A stretch of 64,000 bases of DNA from Candidatus Tenderia electrophaga (GCA_001447805.1 CP013099.1:2427181-2491180); one strand, 5' to 3'. Shown: positions 49,324-57,335, counted from the stretch's first letter. Program-made: numbers and translations. The notes: a model not told the origin generated them from the sequence alone.

Positions 49324-51495
49324 GTGCAACTCTATCTCTGTGAAAAACCTTCCCAGGCCCGCGACATCGCTCGTGTGTTAGGTGTGAGCAGGAAAGGTGA
49401 CGGCTGTCTGCAAGGCAGCGATACCACCGTCACCTGGTGCTTCGGTCACCTGTTGGAGATGCTTGCCCCCGATGGCTACGACCCCGCCTATAAACGCTGG
49501 CAGTTCGAGACCTTGCCGATCATTCCTGGGCAGTGGAAATTGGAGGTCAGGAAGGAGGCGCGCAAGCAATACAATATCATTCGGCAATTGTTGAAGAAGG
49601 CCTCCAGTGTGGTGATCGCCACCGACGCCGACCGGGAGGGTGAAACCATCGCCCGTGAAATGTTGCAGCTTTGCCAATGGCGCGGCCCGGTAACCCGGCT
49701 ATGGCTCTCGGCGCTGGATGACGCCAGTATCCGTAAGGCGCTCGCCAATGTACTCCCCGGTTCCAGGACCGAAGCGCTCTATCATGCCGGACTGGGCCGT
49801 GCCCGAGCCGATTGGCTGGTGGGCATGAACCTCACCCGCGCCTATACCCTCATCGGCCGCCAGGGTGGTCATGACGGCGTGCTCTCCGTAGGACGGGTAC
49901 AGACCCCGGCACTCAATCTGGTGGTCGAGCGGGACCTGGCCATCGAGGCTTTCACACCGAGCCCCTATTACGAGATCCACGGAACGTTCCAGGCACAGGC
50001 AGGCCAGTTCACGGCCAGGTGGCTACCACCCGCGGAACTGACGGATTCCGAGGGCCGCTGCACCAATCTTACGGCGGCCCGCACGCTGGCGCAAAAGATC
50101 GAGGGTCAGCAGGGCAAGATTACCAAGGCGGAAACCACCCGCGAGAAAGAAGCGGCGCCCTTACCCTTCGATCTATCTACGCTACAGCAAGAAACATCGA
50201 AACGCTGGGGTATGGGTGCGCAGGAGGTGCTGGATACCGCCCAGGCCCTGTACGAAACCCATAAGGCGTTGACCTATCCACGCACCGACTGTCCCTACCT
50301 GCCGGACTCGCAACGGGCCGATGCAACACAGGTGCTGTCCACGTTGAAACAATCCGATCCGGTCTATGCGCCTTTGGTTGACGGCGCTGATGCCGGCCTG
50401 TGTTCCAGGGCATGGAACGACAAGAAGATCACCGCCCACCACGCCATCATCCCGACCACGACCTCCGCCGATGTGACCAAGATGTCACAGCGGGAACGGC
50501 GGCTCTACGATCTGGTCAGCCGCCGCTATATCGCCCAGTTCTACCCGGCATACGAGTACGACAAGACCGTGATTGAGGTCATCGCCTGCAACAACACCTT
50601 TCGCGTTTCCGGCAACGTGCCCCGAGTCGACGGTTGGCGAAGCGTTTTGGGCCAGGCAAGGACTGACAGCCCGGATGACAATGCCGACCTGCCGGCGGTG
50701 TCCACGGGTGAGGTGACACAGGTGCTTAGCGACCGTCTCGATACCAGGCAGACCAAACCACCTCCTCGCTACACCGAAGGCTCGTTAATCGCCGCGATGA
50801 AATCCATCGGCAAGCAGATCAGTGATCCTAAACTCAAGAAGGTGCTGCGCGATACTTCCGGAATCGGGACGGAAGCCACACGTGCCGGCATTATCGAAAC
50901 ACTGCTGCAGAGGTGCTTTTTAACAAAGGCCAAGAAAGACCTGATCAGCACGCCAACAGGCCGTGCCTTGATCGCCATGATGCCGGCACAGATCAAGGAC
51001 CCAGCCACTACGGCTCTGTGGGAGCAAGGACTGGATGATATCGCTCAAGGGCGTGGCAACCTCCCGGCGTTTATCGCCGGTCAGGCCAAGTGGATCGAGG
51101 AGATCCTGCGCCAGGTTAAACAACAGTCCGCATCGGGTGCCACTCGTTCAGCCGGGTTCGGCGACGACGATCCAGCACAACATCCGTGTCCGCAATGCGC
51201 CAAACCGTTGCGGCGGCGCAAAGGCAAGAACGGCTGGTTTTGGGGTTGTACAGCTTATCCGGATTGCAAGAGCACGTTGCCGGACAATCGAGGAAAACCA
51301 GGACAAGCCAACAAGCACTCCGCAACACGTGAAACACACGGTGGTCCGCCCTCGAAGATCGGCGACGCCTGCCCGCAATGCCGATCCGGCAAGCTGGTGC
51401 AACGTTCCGTAAAAACCGGCAAGAATGCCGGTAGACCCTTTATTGGCTGTACTGCCTACCCAAAGTGCGACTATTTTGCGCGGACGTATGAATAA
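49324..51495 (+). CDS. topB: DNA topoisomerase III
   Basis: A 723-residue type IA topoisomerase with GTG start. The Toprim acids are in LCEKPSQARDIA and TDADREGET; the catalytic Tyr is in ALTYPRTDCPYL. Two C-terminal zinc ribbons follow (CPQCAKPL...GCTAYPDCKST and CPQCRSG...GCTAYPKCDYF). TopB decatenates DNA and is a standard member of the backbone of PFGI-1-type ICEs. Confidence 0.92.
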   Translation: MQLYLCEKPSQARDIARVLGVSRKGDGCLQGSDTTVTWCFGHLLEMLAPDGYDPAYKRWQFETLPIIPGQWKLEVRKEARKQYNIIRQLLKKASSVVIATDADREGETIAREMLQLCQWRGPVTRLWLSALDDASIRKALANVLPGSRTEALYHAGLGRARADWLVGMNLTRAYTLIGRQGGHDGVLSVGRVQTPALNLVVERDLAIEAFTPSPYYEIHGTFQAQAGQFTARWLPPAELTDSEGRCTNLTAARTLAQKIEGQQGKITKAETTREKEAAPLPFDLSTLQQETSKRWGMGAQEVLDTAQALYETHKALTYPRTDCPYLPDSQRADATQVLSTLKQSDPVYAPLVDGADAGLCSRAWNDKKITAHHAIIPTTTSADVTKMSQRERRLYDLVSRRYIAQFYPAYEYDKTVIEVIACNNTFRVSGNVPRVDGWRSVLGQARTDSPDDNADLPAVSTGEVTQVLSDRLDTRQTKPPPRYTEGSLIAAMKSIGKQISDPKLKKVLRDTSGIGTEATRAGIIETLLQRCFLTKAKKDLISTPTGRALIAMMPAQIKDPATTALWEQGLDDIAQGRGNLPAFIAGQAKWIEEILRQVKQQSASGATRSAGFGDDDPAQHPCPQCAKPLRRRKGKNGWFWGCTAYPDCKSTLPDNRGKPGQANKHSATRETHGGPPSKIGDACPQCRSGKLVQRSVKTGKNAGRPFIGCTAYPKCDYFARTYE

Positions 51496-51581
51496 TAATA
51501 TCAATAAGTTACACTATTCTGACCACAACAGGGCCGGTCATGTGAAACAGCAGGTGGACATCGCCTCGCGAAAAGTCTAAT

Positions 51582-51609
51582 ATTGATTAAATTAATCAAT
51601 TTAATCAAT
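51582..51609. promoter_or_regulatory. Toxin-antitoxin operator
   Basis: A 28-bp inverted repeat: ATTGATTAAATT-AATC-AATTTAATCAAT, perfect 12-bp arms. Overlapping TTGATTA/TAATCAA (51584-51600) makes a second palindrome. It lies 12 bp before the antitoxin ATG, the usual place for Phd-type autoregulation. Confidence 0.8.
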
Positions 51610-51621
51610 ACGAGGTGCGCT

Positions 51622-51882
51622 ATGGAAATACTCAACGCCAGTGATGCCAAACGCGAATTCGGTGAAGTCCTCATTAAAGCACAGCATGGTCCCGTCGGGA
51701 TCAACAGGAATGGCAAACCCGTTGCCGTGGTGATCTCGGCAGCGGAATTTGCTCAGCTCGAAGCGCTGAAAGAGGAACACCTGAGAGAGGCAATCCAGGA
51801 AGGTATCGCCGACCTGCAAGCCGGAAAGGTCACGGATGGCAAAGCTGTCATGGACAAATTGCGGAAACGGATAAGTGGCTGA
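51622..51882 (+). CDS. Phd/YefM-type antitoxin
   Basis: 86 residues from the ATG at 51622. ILNASDAKREFGEVLIKAQH and NGKPVAVVISAAEFAQLEAL are the Phd/YefM DNA-binding fold; the C-terminal helix would wrap the toxin. It should repress its own operon at 51582-51609. The stop overlaps the toxin GTG start by 8 bp. Confidence 0.9.
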   Translation: MEILNASDAKREFGEVLIKAQHGPVGINRNGKPVAVVISAAEFAQLEALKEEHLREAIQEGIADLQAGKVTDGKAVMDKLRKRISG

Positions 51883-52165
51883 CTATAAATTCACAGAAAA
51901 AGCCGAACGCGATCTTGAAGACATCATCGACTATACCTTCCAACAGTGGGGAGCAACGCAGACCCATACCTATCTCGATGGCCTGGAAGCGCGTGGACAA
52001 CTACTTGCCGACAATCCCGACCTGGGAACCAAACGGGAAAACCTATCTGAAGAGCTTCTCAGCTTTCCCTATGAAAGCCATATACTGTACTACATGAGAC
52101 AGCCCCACGGTATCACGATTGTGCGGGTGCTTCATCAAAGCATGGATCCAGTAAAACACCTCTAA
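51875..52165 (+). CDS. ParE/RelE-family toxin
   Basis: A 96-residue protein with GTG start. YKFTEKAERDLEDIIDYTFQ, LADNPDLGTKRENL and the C-terminal HILYYMRQPHGITIVRVLHQSMD fit the ParE/RelE family, closest to ParE (the Asp after the last His). Target gyrase or mRNA cannot be told. With the Phd-type partner it should stabilise the element. Confidence 0.88.
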   Translation: MADYKFTEKAERDLEDIIDYTFQQWGATQTHTYLDGLEARGQLLADNPDLGTKRENLSEELLSFPYESHILYYMRQPHGITIVRVLHQSMDPVKHL

Positions 52166-52319
52166 TCCTTCCAGCCCACAATCCCATCCACGGTATAACG
52201 ATTTATCAGCAGCATGGTCTGATAATTTTTTCATTGAATAATCTATTTATCGTTGTCACCTGACAATGATTGGCCGATAGTCCAAGACACTGACGACTGT
52301 TATCGGTCAATTATTTTTT

Positions 52320-52448
52320 CACCCCTCGCTACTTGGGCTAAGTAGCACCTTTGCTGATTGATATCAGCGCCTTTAGCACTTTTCCGGATCGTGTGACAAG
52401 TGCATCGGTCAGGCCATCGCGCCAGCGCCGTCGATCCATCTTCATCAA
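52320..52448 (+). ncRNA. Structured leader RNA, copy D
   Basis: Hairpins: GCTACTT/AAGTAGC (52328-52346), GCTGAT/ATCAGC (52353-52368), GCACTT/AAGTGC (52376-52403). Pseudoknot: GGATCG (52386-52391) with CGATCC (52432-52437). Relative to copies A-C, hairpin 3 and the pseudoknot have paired base changes on both strands. Confidence 0.75.
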
Positions 52449-52518
52449 CCCATCGGGGAAATCTGTTCCCCCTGTGGGGTTCGGTGTTTCCCTTTCATAA
52501 ACTCATAGGAGAAACATC
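52449..52518 (+). promoter_or_regulatory. Ribosome-site-sequestering module before DUF3577 gene
   Basis: GGGGAA/TTCCCC stem (52455-52471) between CCC and GGG. GTGTTTCCC (52484-52492) pairs with GGAGAAACAT (52508-52517) with one bulge, hiding the ribosome site. Confidence 0.7.
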
Positions 52519-52971
52519 ATGTCAGATAACATAGACATCAATAACCCAGGTCTCGATAATTCAGACCACAATAACCAGGAGACTAAATACTTCGATCTCC
52601 ATGCGACAGGTATCGGCTATCTCAACCGAGTCCGGGAAGTACCGGTCAAACGCTCTCAACCGTTTCTTGCTGTCGATATTTCCGCCCTCCATGGCGACAG
52701 TGAGGATATCCAGTACACGCGCTTCGACTGTCGTGTATCCGGTTCAGACGCAAAGACCATCATTGAACAGTTGATGTCCGTCATCAATGACGATGAAAAC
52801 AAGGTACTTGTCGGCTTCAAACTGGGCGATCTCTACGCGGACACCTTTACCTACAAGTCCGGTGACAAAGCGGGCCAAACCGGTGTCTCGTTGAAAGCGC
52901 GTTTGCTGCGCATCGACTGGGTCAAGGTAAACGGCAAGCCGTTCGACATCGAGCTGCGCACAGCCGTCTGA
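52519..52971 (+). CDS. DUF3577 family ICE protein
   Basis: A 150-residue protein. YFDLHATGIGYLNRVREVPV, FLAVDISALHGDSEDIQYTR and FDCRVSGSDAKTIIEQL match DUF3577 (STY4534 family), which appears as an OB-fold-like single-strand-binding candidate in ICEs; activity is not shown. It is first behind leader D. A terminator lies 40 bp downstream, so it is probably a one-gene unit. Confidence 0.82.
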   Translation: MSDNIDINNPGLDNSDHNNQETKYFDLHATGIGYLNRVREVPVKRSQPFLAVDISALHGDSEDIQYTRFDCRVSGSDAKTIIEQLMSVINDDENKVLVGFKLGDLYADTFTYKSGDKAGQTGVSLKARLLRIDWVKVNGKPFDIELRTAV

Positions 52972-53011
52972 TCGACCTTCACTCCCTTACAGGACCATTT
53001 CCTGTGGAACT

Positions 53012-53032
53012 ACGCTGCACTGCGGCGTTTTT
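53012..53032 (+). terminator. Intrinsic terminator after DUF3577 gene
   Basis: ACGCTGC-ACT-GCGGCGT with a 7-bp stem including one G-U pair, followed by TTTT. A hairpin ACAGGA/TCCTGT (52989-53005) precedes it. Confidence 0.7.
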
Positions 53033-53039
53033 CCAGAAC

Positions 53040-53176
53040 GGCCGCGCCGGCTGTTGCGGAAAGACGTTGCACCTCTCGCCGTGTGCTTGACGCGGCATCC
53101 TTGCTGATATCCATCAGCGCCTACGGCACCTTCGCCGGATCGTTAAACAGGTGCAATGGCTAACGCCAACGATCCA
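53040..53176 (+). ncRNA. Structured leader RNA, copy E
   Basis: Hairpins: GCCGTG/CGCGGC (53078-53096), GCTGAT/ATCAGC (53103-53118), GCACCT/AGGTGC (53126-53154). Pseudoknot: GGATCG (53137-53142) with CGATCC (53170-53175). Hairpin 2 keeps the stem of copy D with a different loop. Confidence 0.72.
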
Positions 53177-53216
53177 TTCATCAACCTATGGGGCAATGCG
53201 CTTTCTGTTTCAGGAA

Positions 53217-53251
53217 GGTTTTCCCCAAAACCAATGGCAGGAGACAACCAC
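53217..53251 (+). promoter_or_regulatory. Ribosome-site-sequestering segment before 53252 gene (weak)
   Basis: GGTTTTCCCC (53217-53226) pairs with GGAGACAACC (53240-53249) at 8 of 10 positions. The usual GC-rich hairpin is not well formed in this copy, so it is the least certain of the eleven. Confidence 0.45.
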
Positions 53252-53674
53252 ATGAACCAAATAGCAATGGGCAACGATGCCGATGAAACCATGTTGAGCA
53301 GGTTTCAGCAGCAACAGGCCAAAGTCCGTGATCACTATGCCGATGCACCGGCGCGATTTCTGGCGGCGTGGAAAATGGAGATCAAAATGATCGGTCCGCA
53401 ATATTTTTACTGCAGGGGCATCGACAGTTATCAGGATGCGACTGACCGCAATCAGATTCGCCCGGATCATGAAGCGATCGAACGCTTCATGTCCGTGTGC
53501 AGTATTGGCGAAGGCGTGTTCATCGGCGCTGTTTGTAGTTTCTATAACGGTGACTGGGGACTAAGCCTTGGCAAATGCCATGGTTATACCGCACTGGGTG
53601 ACATCGCCAACCGTCTCGACCTGGAACAGGTCGAAGTGTTAACGGAATTGATGCTGAATCACACCGGCTGGTAG
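53252..53674 (+). CDS. ICE-associated protein of unknown function
   Basis: 140 residues from the ATG at 53252, chosen because the upstream frame (to 53156) is leader E and GCAGGAGAC precedes this ATG. FQQQQAKVRDHYADAPARFLAAWKMEI, FYCRGIDSYQDATDRN and FIGAVCSFYNGDWG are distinctive but I cannot name a family. No signal peptide. It is alone in its unit. Confidence 0.6.
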   Translation: MNQIAMGNDADETMLSRFQQQQAKVRDHYADAPARFLAAWKMEIKMIGPQYFYCRGIDSYQDATDRNQIRPDHEAIERFMSVCSIGEGVFIGAVCSFYNGDWGLSLGKCHGYTALGDIANRLDLEQVEVLTELMLNHTGW

Positions 53675-53735
53675 CCGTCTTTTTCGGTGGCACATAGTGG
53701 CCCCTGGCACTACCTCGCTTCTGCGGCGTAGCGCC

Positions 53736-53901
53736 AGTTAGCGCCACAGTTCACGCTAACTCACACCAGAGTTCAGACAAAAGCGCCGGCGACCGTCAGT
53801 GCCGTAGCGGTCTTTCCCATGGCTCATGCCAGATGTCTGCCGGATAGCATCGCAGGGCTTTGGGAAAGACCGCCATGGTCTTTGTTTCGATCGTCGCCGG
53901 C
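53736..53901. repeat. Cluster of three inverted repeats in a long non-coding gap
   Basis: AGTTAGCG/CGCTAACT (53736-53743 and 53754-53761); then a nested pair: outer GCCGGCGA/TCGCCGGC (53785-53792, 53894-53901) and inner, a perfect 13-bp GCGGTCTTTCCCA/TGGGAAAGACCGC (53807-53819, 53861-53873). The whole 770-bp gap (53675-54441) has no gene. It could be a small RNA, an origin of transfer or a replication site; there is no relaxase nearby to support oriT. Confidence 0.65.
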
Positions 53902-54204
53902 CGCCCGTCGTCGGATTGTGACGGGTCCCTTTGTGCGAAGTAACGCGCCCTGATTGTGTAGACCTCTTTCCCCGTTATCAGGTCAGGTTAACGAACGATC
54001 GACAGGTGACAAGGCACGCCGTGCCGATCCATCATGCAGTGGGGATCAAGGCCAATGAACGGCCTATGAATTTGCTTTCTCCGGTTAATAACACCGGCGC
54101 CAGCGTCACTCAACACGCTCTCAATATCAATCTGCAGGATCTTCCTGTGGGAATGTCGCCGCTTCCATGCGGCGTCTTTCCAAAGTATCGATCACCATAT
54201 CAAC

Positions 54205-54372
54205 AGGCGTTATTTCGGAAAGGCAGTTTCTACCGTGGCATGTTGCGGACTCAACATGCACCCTTGCCGGCTTTATCCGGCATCCCGCGCACCTACGCCG
54301 GATCGTGAAACAGGTGCAACGACCCAGGCCTCCAAGCCAGTGCCGTCGATCCTTCTTCGTCAACTTTCTTCA
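54205..54372 (+). ncRNA. Structured leader RNA, copy F (before radC)
   Basis: Hairpins: CATGTTG/CAACATG (54239-54258), TGCCGG/CCGGCA (54265-54282), GCACCT/AGGTGC (54289-54317). Pseudoknot: GGATCG (54300-54305) with CGATCC (54347-54352). The downstream gene is radC, which is why this family may be the published radC motif. Confidence 0.77.
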
Positions 54373-54373
54373 A

Positions 54374-54441
54374 CCCAGGCCGTGGGAGATTACTCTCCCA
54401 CTGGGATGTGATCTCTGCTGCCGTTATTTCAGGAGATCACC
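54374..54441 (+). promoter_or_regulatory. Ribosome-site-sequestering module before radC
   Basis: Inner stem GTGGGAGA/TCTCCCAC (54382-54401), outer CCCA/TGGG. GTGATCTCTG (54408-54417) pairs with CAGGAGATCAC (54430-54440) with a single bulge. The paired sequence differs from most other modules, yet pairing is kept. Confidence 0.78.
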
Positions 54442-54963
54442 ATGGAAAACGCCCTTCAATACGATGAAACCCGGTTGAAACAACAACTGCGACAACCGGC
54501 TACTCGGCCAGCCGAGTTTGATGACAACGAACAGAGAGCCATTATCCGTTTGGCCCTCGATATCCTCGCTGCGCGACATGTTCGAGGCAGCAATCTGACC
54601 AGCCCCGCGGATACCACGGCGTACTTGCGTCTCAAATTAGCGGACTACAAGAACGAAGTGTTCTGTGCCATCTATCTCGACAATCGGCATCGAGTGTTGA
54701 CCTTCGAGGAAATGTTCCGTGGCACCATAGACGGTGCTTCCGTCCATCCCAGGGTGGTGGTGCAGCGGGCACTGGAGATCAACGCGGCGGCCGTAATTTT
54801 CGCGCACAATCATCCCAGCGGCGTCGCGGAACCTTCACGATCGGATGAACAACTCACCAAGCGGTTGAAGGATGCGCTGGCACTGGTGGATGTTCGGGTG
54901 CTGGATCACATCGTGGTCGGCGATATAGAAACCACCTCTTTTTCTGAAAGAGGTTTGTTGTAA
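54442..54963 (+). CDS. radC: RadC/JAB-domain protein of mobile elements
   Basis: A 173-residue JAB/MPN protein. The metalloprotease-like motif is E in EMFRGT, then [19 protein letters not shown] (H-x-H-P-S-G, then D). RadC-like proteins are frequent on plasmids, ICEs and phages; despite the name there is no good evidence for DNA repair. It follows leader F and a sequestering module. It is shorter than chromosomal RadC, lacking the N-terminal helix-hairpin-helix. Confidence 0.87.
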   Translation: MENALQYDETRLKQQLRQPATRPAEFDDNEQRAIIRLALDILAARHVRGSNLTSPADTTAYLRLKLADYKNEVFCAIYLDNRHRVLTFEEMFRGTIDGASVHPRVVVQRALEINAAAVIFAHNHPSGVAEPSRSDEQLTKRLKDALALVDVRVLDHIVVGDIETTSFSERGLL

Positions 54964-55071
54964 CGTGTCATCCAGTCGCGGGGAATCTCTCCCCCCGACT
55001 GGAACTCCCTTAGTTCTCACTCACAACACTCACGCCCTGTTAATTTTCGCAACACTGTATCCAATTCTTCA

Positions 55072-55623
55072 TTGTTCCTACCCCCCCTACTTCCCGACAC
55101 TACACCCACACACCGCAGTCGCGCGGGATGGTCGACATGCGAAGCGCTGTACCTTTTTTTAATTTTGTCTTTTGCGGTCATGAACAGTGCCTTCGCCGAA
55201 AGCTGTTGGCAGTACGCCGCGGAACGCTACGGTATAGATACGACCATCCTGCACGCCATCGCCATGACCGAGAGCGCGATGAATGTGCGTGCGGTTAACC
55301 GCAACGCCAATGGATCGGTGGATGTGGGTGTGATGCAGATTAATTCTCGGTGGTTTCCCCGCTTGGCTGAGATGGGAATCGCGCCGGGGGATTTATGGGA
55401 CGGGTGCACCAACGTACACGTCGGCGCCTGGGTCCTGGCGGGCTATATCCGTCACTTCGGCTACAACTGGCGAGCTATCGGCGCTTACAACGCGGGACCG
55501 TCTTCGTCACCTGAGACTGAACTTAAACGAATAACTTATGCAAAACGTGTTTTCCACAATCTGTCTATTAACAACCCTCCTGATGGGCTGCGCATCCGTG
55601 CCGGACACACAGGCGATTCATGA
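55072..55623 (+). CDS. Lytic transglycosylase of the transfer apparatus, possible frameshift at start
   Basis: An SLT-type enzyme. ESCWQYAAERYGIDTTILHAIAMTESAMN holds the catalytic Glu; GVMQINSRWFP and AIGAYNAGP are family motifs. It cuts peptidoglycan for the conjugation channel. The visible frame begins at a poor TTG (55072). An ATG at 55137 would encode MRSAVPFF, which joins a good signal peptide (LILSFAVMNSAFA) only if one T of the seven-T run at 55154-55160 is skipped, so a frameshift or error is suspected. Confidence 0.75.
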   Translation: MFLPPLLPDTTPTHRSRAGWSTCEALYLFLILSFAVMNSAFAESCWQYAAERYGIDTTILHAIAMTESAMNVRAVNRNANGSVDVGVMQINSRWFPRLAEMGIAPGDLWDGCTNVHVGAWVLAGYIRHFGYNWRAIGAYNAGPSSSPETELKRITYAKRVFHNLSINNPPDGLRIRAGHTGDS

Positions 55624-56155
55624 TGAGACCGAGCAATCGCTCACACTCGGCATCACGCAAGTACGCGGAACACCCGATCACTTTCTGATATGCGCGGATT
55701 GCCCGGCATCCACACAAAAGACCACAGTTAGCAGATCTGTTCATCGGGCCGAATCGCAATCGGGTAAATATTCACAGCACGCGCCACGCAAACTCACTAC
55801 CCATTTCGATCATGCTTCCTCTGTCCTTAGAGATTCAGATCGGGTTGCACTTGCACAGTTGGTTAACACATTACCAGAAACCTATCGGATCACGATCACC
55901 GGCTACACCGATAACACGGCTACGGGTGGCACGATCACCAATGACACTCTGGCTCAGAAACGTGCGCAATCAGTAATGAAATTTTTAAACGATAAGGGTG
56001 TAGACAAAAACGATATCACGCTCAAGGTCTCATCGCTTTGTTGCTATGTCGCTTCCAACGCCACCGAATCAGGCCGTGCGAAAAACCGTCGTGCGGAAAT
56101 CATTGTCACTTCACTTTCCACTTCACATCACGAAAAAGAGGAAATCAATCCATGA
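55538..56155 (+). CDS. OmpA-domain lipoprotein of the transfer region
   Basis: A 205-residue protein. The lipobox is LLTTLLMGCAS, so it is a lipoprotein. The C-terminal 100 residues have an OmpA-like peptidoglycan-binding domain (ITITGYTDNTATGGTITNDT, AQKRAQSVMKFLNDKGV, GRAKNRRAEIIV). It probably anchors the transfer machine to the cell wall. It overlaps the end of the transglycosylase gene by 86 bp. Confidence 0.8.
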   Translation: MQNVFSTICLLTTLLMGCASVPDTQAIHDETEQSLTLGITQVRGTPDHFLICADCPASTQKTTVSRSVHRAESQSGKYSQHAPRKLTTHFDHASSVLRDSDRVALAQLVNTLPETYRITITGYTDNTATGGTITNDTLAQKRAQSVMKFLNDKGVDKNDITLKVSSLCCYVASNATESGRAKNRRAEIIVTSLSTSHHEKEEINP

Positions 56156-56454
56156 TGTTATGCAATACCAGAAGCTATGCTCAGTTGAGCATCGCCTTTT
56201 CCGCGCTGTTCCTTCCAGGGCTGGCGCTGGCCGCCACCACTGGCGGTGAGTTCCAGGCCTTCTACGATTTCATCTATGGCGCCGCGTCCGGTTATCTCGG
56301 CCGTGGACTGGCCATCACCGGCGGTGTCTTCGGCCTGGCCTATGGCATCGGACGGGGTTCAGCATTGCCCGCGGTGCTCGGAATCATATTGGCCATCTTC
56401 GGCGTGCTCGGTCCCACCATCATCAACGCCCTGTTCAGCTCCGCGACGATCTGA
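56152..56454 (+). CDS. traA: TraA-like pilin precursor
   Basis: A 100-residue protein with a signal peptide ending at LALA|ATTGG. The mature part (about 72 residues) is strongly hydrophobic with two membrane helices (ITGGVFGLAYGIGRG, AVLGIILAIFGVLGPTIINALF), as in F-type TraA. It is polymerised into the conjugative pilus. GAGGAAAT precedes the ATG. It lies 3 bp before TraL. Confidence 0.8.
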   Translation: MMLCNTRSYAQLSIAFSALFLPGLALAATTGGEFQAFYDFIYGAASGYLGRGLAITGGVFGLAYGIGRGSALPAVLGIILAIFGVLGPTIINALFSSATI

Positions 56455-56457
56455 ATT

Positions 56458-56745
56458 ATGGAGATGGCGCGCTACATGATCCCCCGCCACCTGGATGACC
56501 CGCCGATGGTTTTTATGTGGGATGCGGATGAAGCGGGCACCTTTATGTTTCTGATGCTGTTCGGCGCCCTGTTTCAACAGTTTATCGCAGGAATCGTGCT
56601 GGGATTTATCACGGCACGGGCTCTGGCGCGCATTAAACAAGCAGGAGGTCGTGGATTGATCCTGCGTTTTCTCTATTGGTATACGCGCTCCGATCTCTGG
56701 ATCAAGTGCCGCGCTCCCAGCTTCGTGCGGGAGTACGCCGGATGA
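56458..56745 (+). CDS. traL: TraL, F-type conjugation protein
   Basis: A 95-residue protein. YMIPRHLDDPPMVFMWDADEAG and the two hydrophobic segments that follow (MFLMLFGALFQQFIAGIVLGF) are the TraL pattern. It is a small inner membrane part of the type IV secretion core. It overlaps the TraE start by 4 bp. Confidence 0.88.
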   Translation: MEMARYMIPRHLDDPPMVFMWDADEAGTFMFLMLFGALFQQFIAGIVLGFITARALARIKQAGGRGLILRFLYWYTRSDLWIKCRAPSFVREYAG

Positions 56746-57335
56746 AACTGCAACGGTTCCGTTCCAGCCTCGCGGCCGCCCAATGGAGTGGCAGGTTGTG
56801 GTTCGTAGTGGCGGCGGTCATGGCGCTTTCCAATCTGATCCTTAGCTGGCACACCATGATGAATGATGTCCGCGAGAAAACGGTATTCGTGCCGCCCGAG
56901 TTCAGCCAACCGTTTTGGGTACAAGGTAATGAAGCCAGTCCAGAGTATCTGACCCAGGTAGGTGAGTGGTTCGCTTCCCTGATGCTGTCCTACACACCGA
57001 AGAATCTGGACCACCGTATCCAGACCTTTCTCCGTTACGCATCACCCGATGCCTATGCTGTCTTGCATACACAGCTAGCCGAAGAGGCCGAGCGCATCAA
57101 GCAGCATGAGATGTCGGCCATGTTCTTTCCAATAGACGCCATGGTGCGGGGCAACTTCGTGGCCATCATCGGCCAGCAAATTGTGCGGGTGGGCAAAGAA
57201 ATCGTCAGTGAAAACCGCATTGCCTACCGCATGAAATTTCAACTGCAAGGTGGATTCATCCACATCACAGAATTCCAAGAGGTCAATCGTGATAAACCGT
57301 TTGTTGTTAATAACGATACTCACACTACCCGTTAG
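56742..57335 (+). CDS. traE: TraE, F-type conjugation protein
   Basis: 197 residues from the ATG at 56742. One N-terminal membrane span (LWFVVAAVMALSNLILSW) and a periplasmic domain (TVFVPPEFSQPFWV, EWFASLMLSYTPKNLDHRI) match TraE/VirB5-like-to-VirB8-like core proteins of F-type systems. Overlaps the TraK start. Confidence 0.88.
   Translation: MKLQRFRSSLAAAQWSGRLWFVVAAVMALSNLILSWHTMMNDVREKTVFVPPEFSQPFWVQGNEASPEYLTQVGEWFASLMLSYTPKNLDHRIQTFLRYASPDAYAVLHTQLAEEAERIKQHEMSAMFFPIDAMVRGNFVAIIGQQIVRVGKEIVSENRIAYRMKFQLQGGFIHITEFQEVNRDKPFVVNNDTHTTR

Noticed and set aside
53785-53901. Origin of transfer
   Set aside because: Inverted repeats fit, but no relaxase gene or known nic sequence is in the window, so it is kept as an unexplained repeat cluster.
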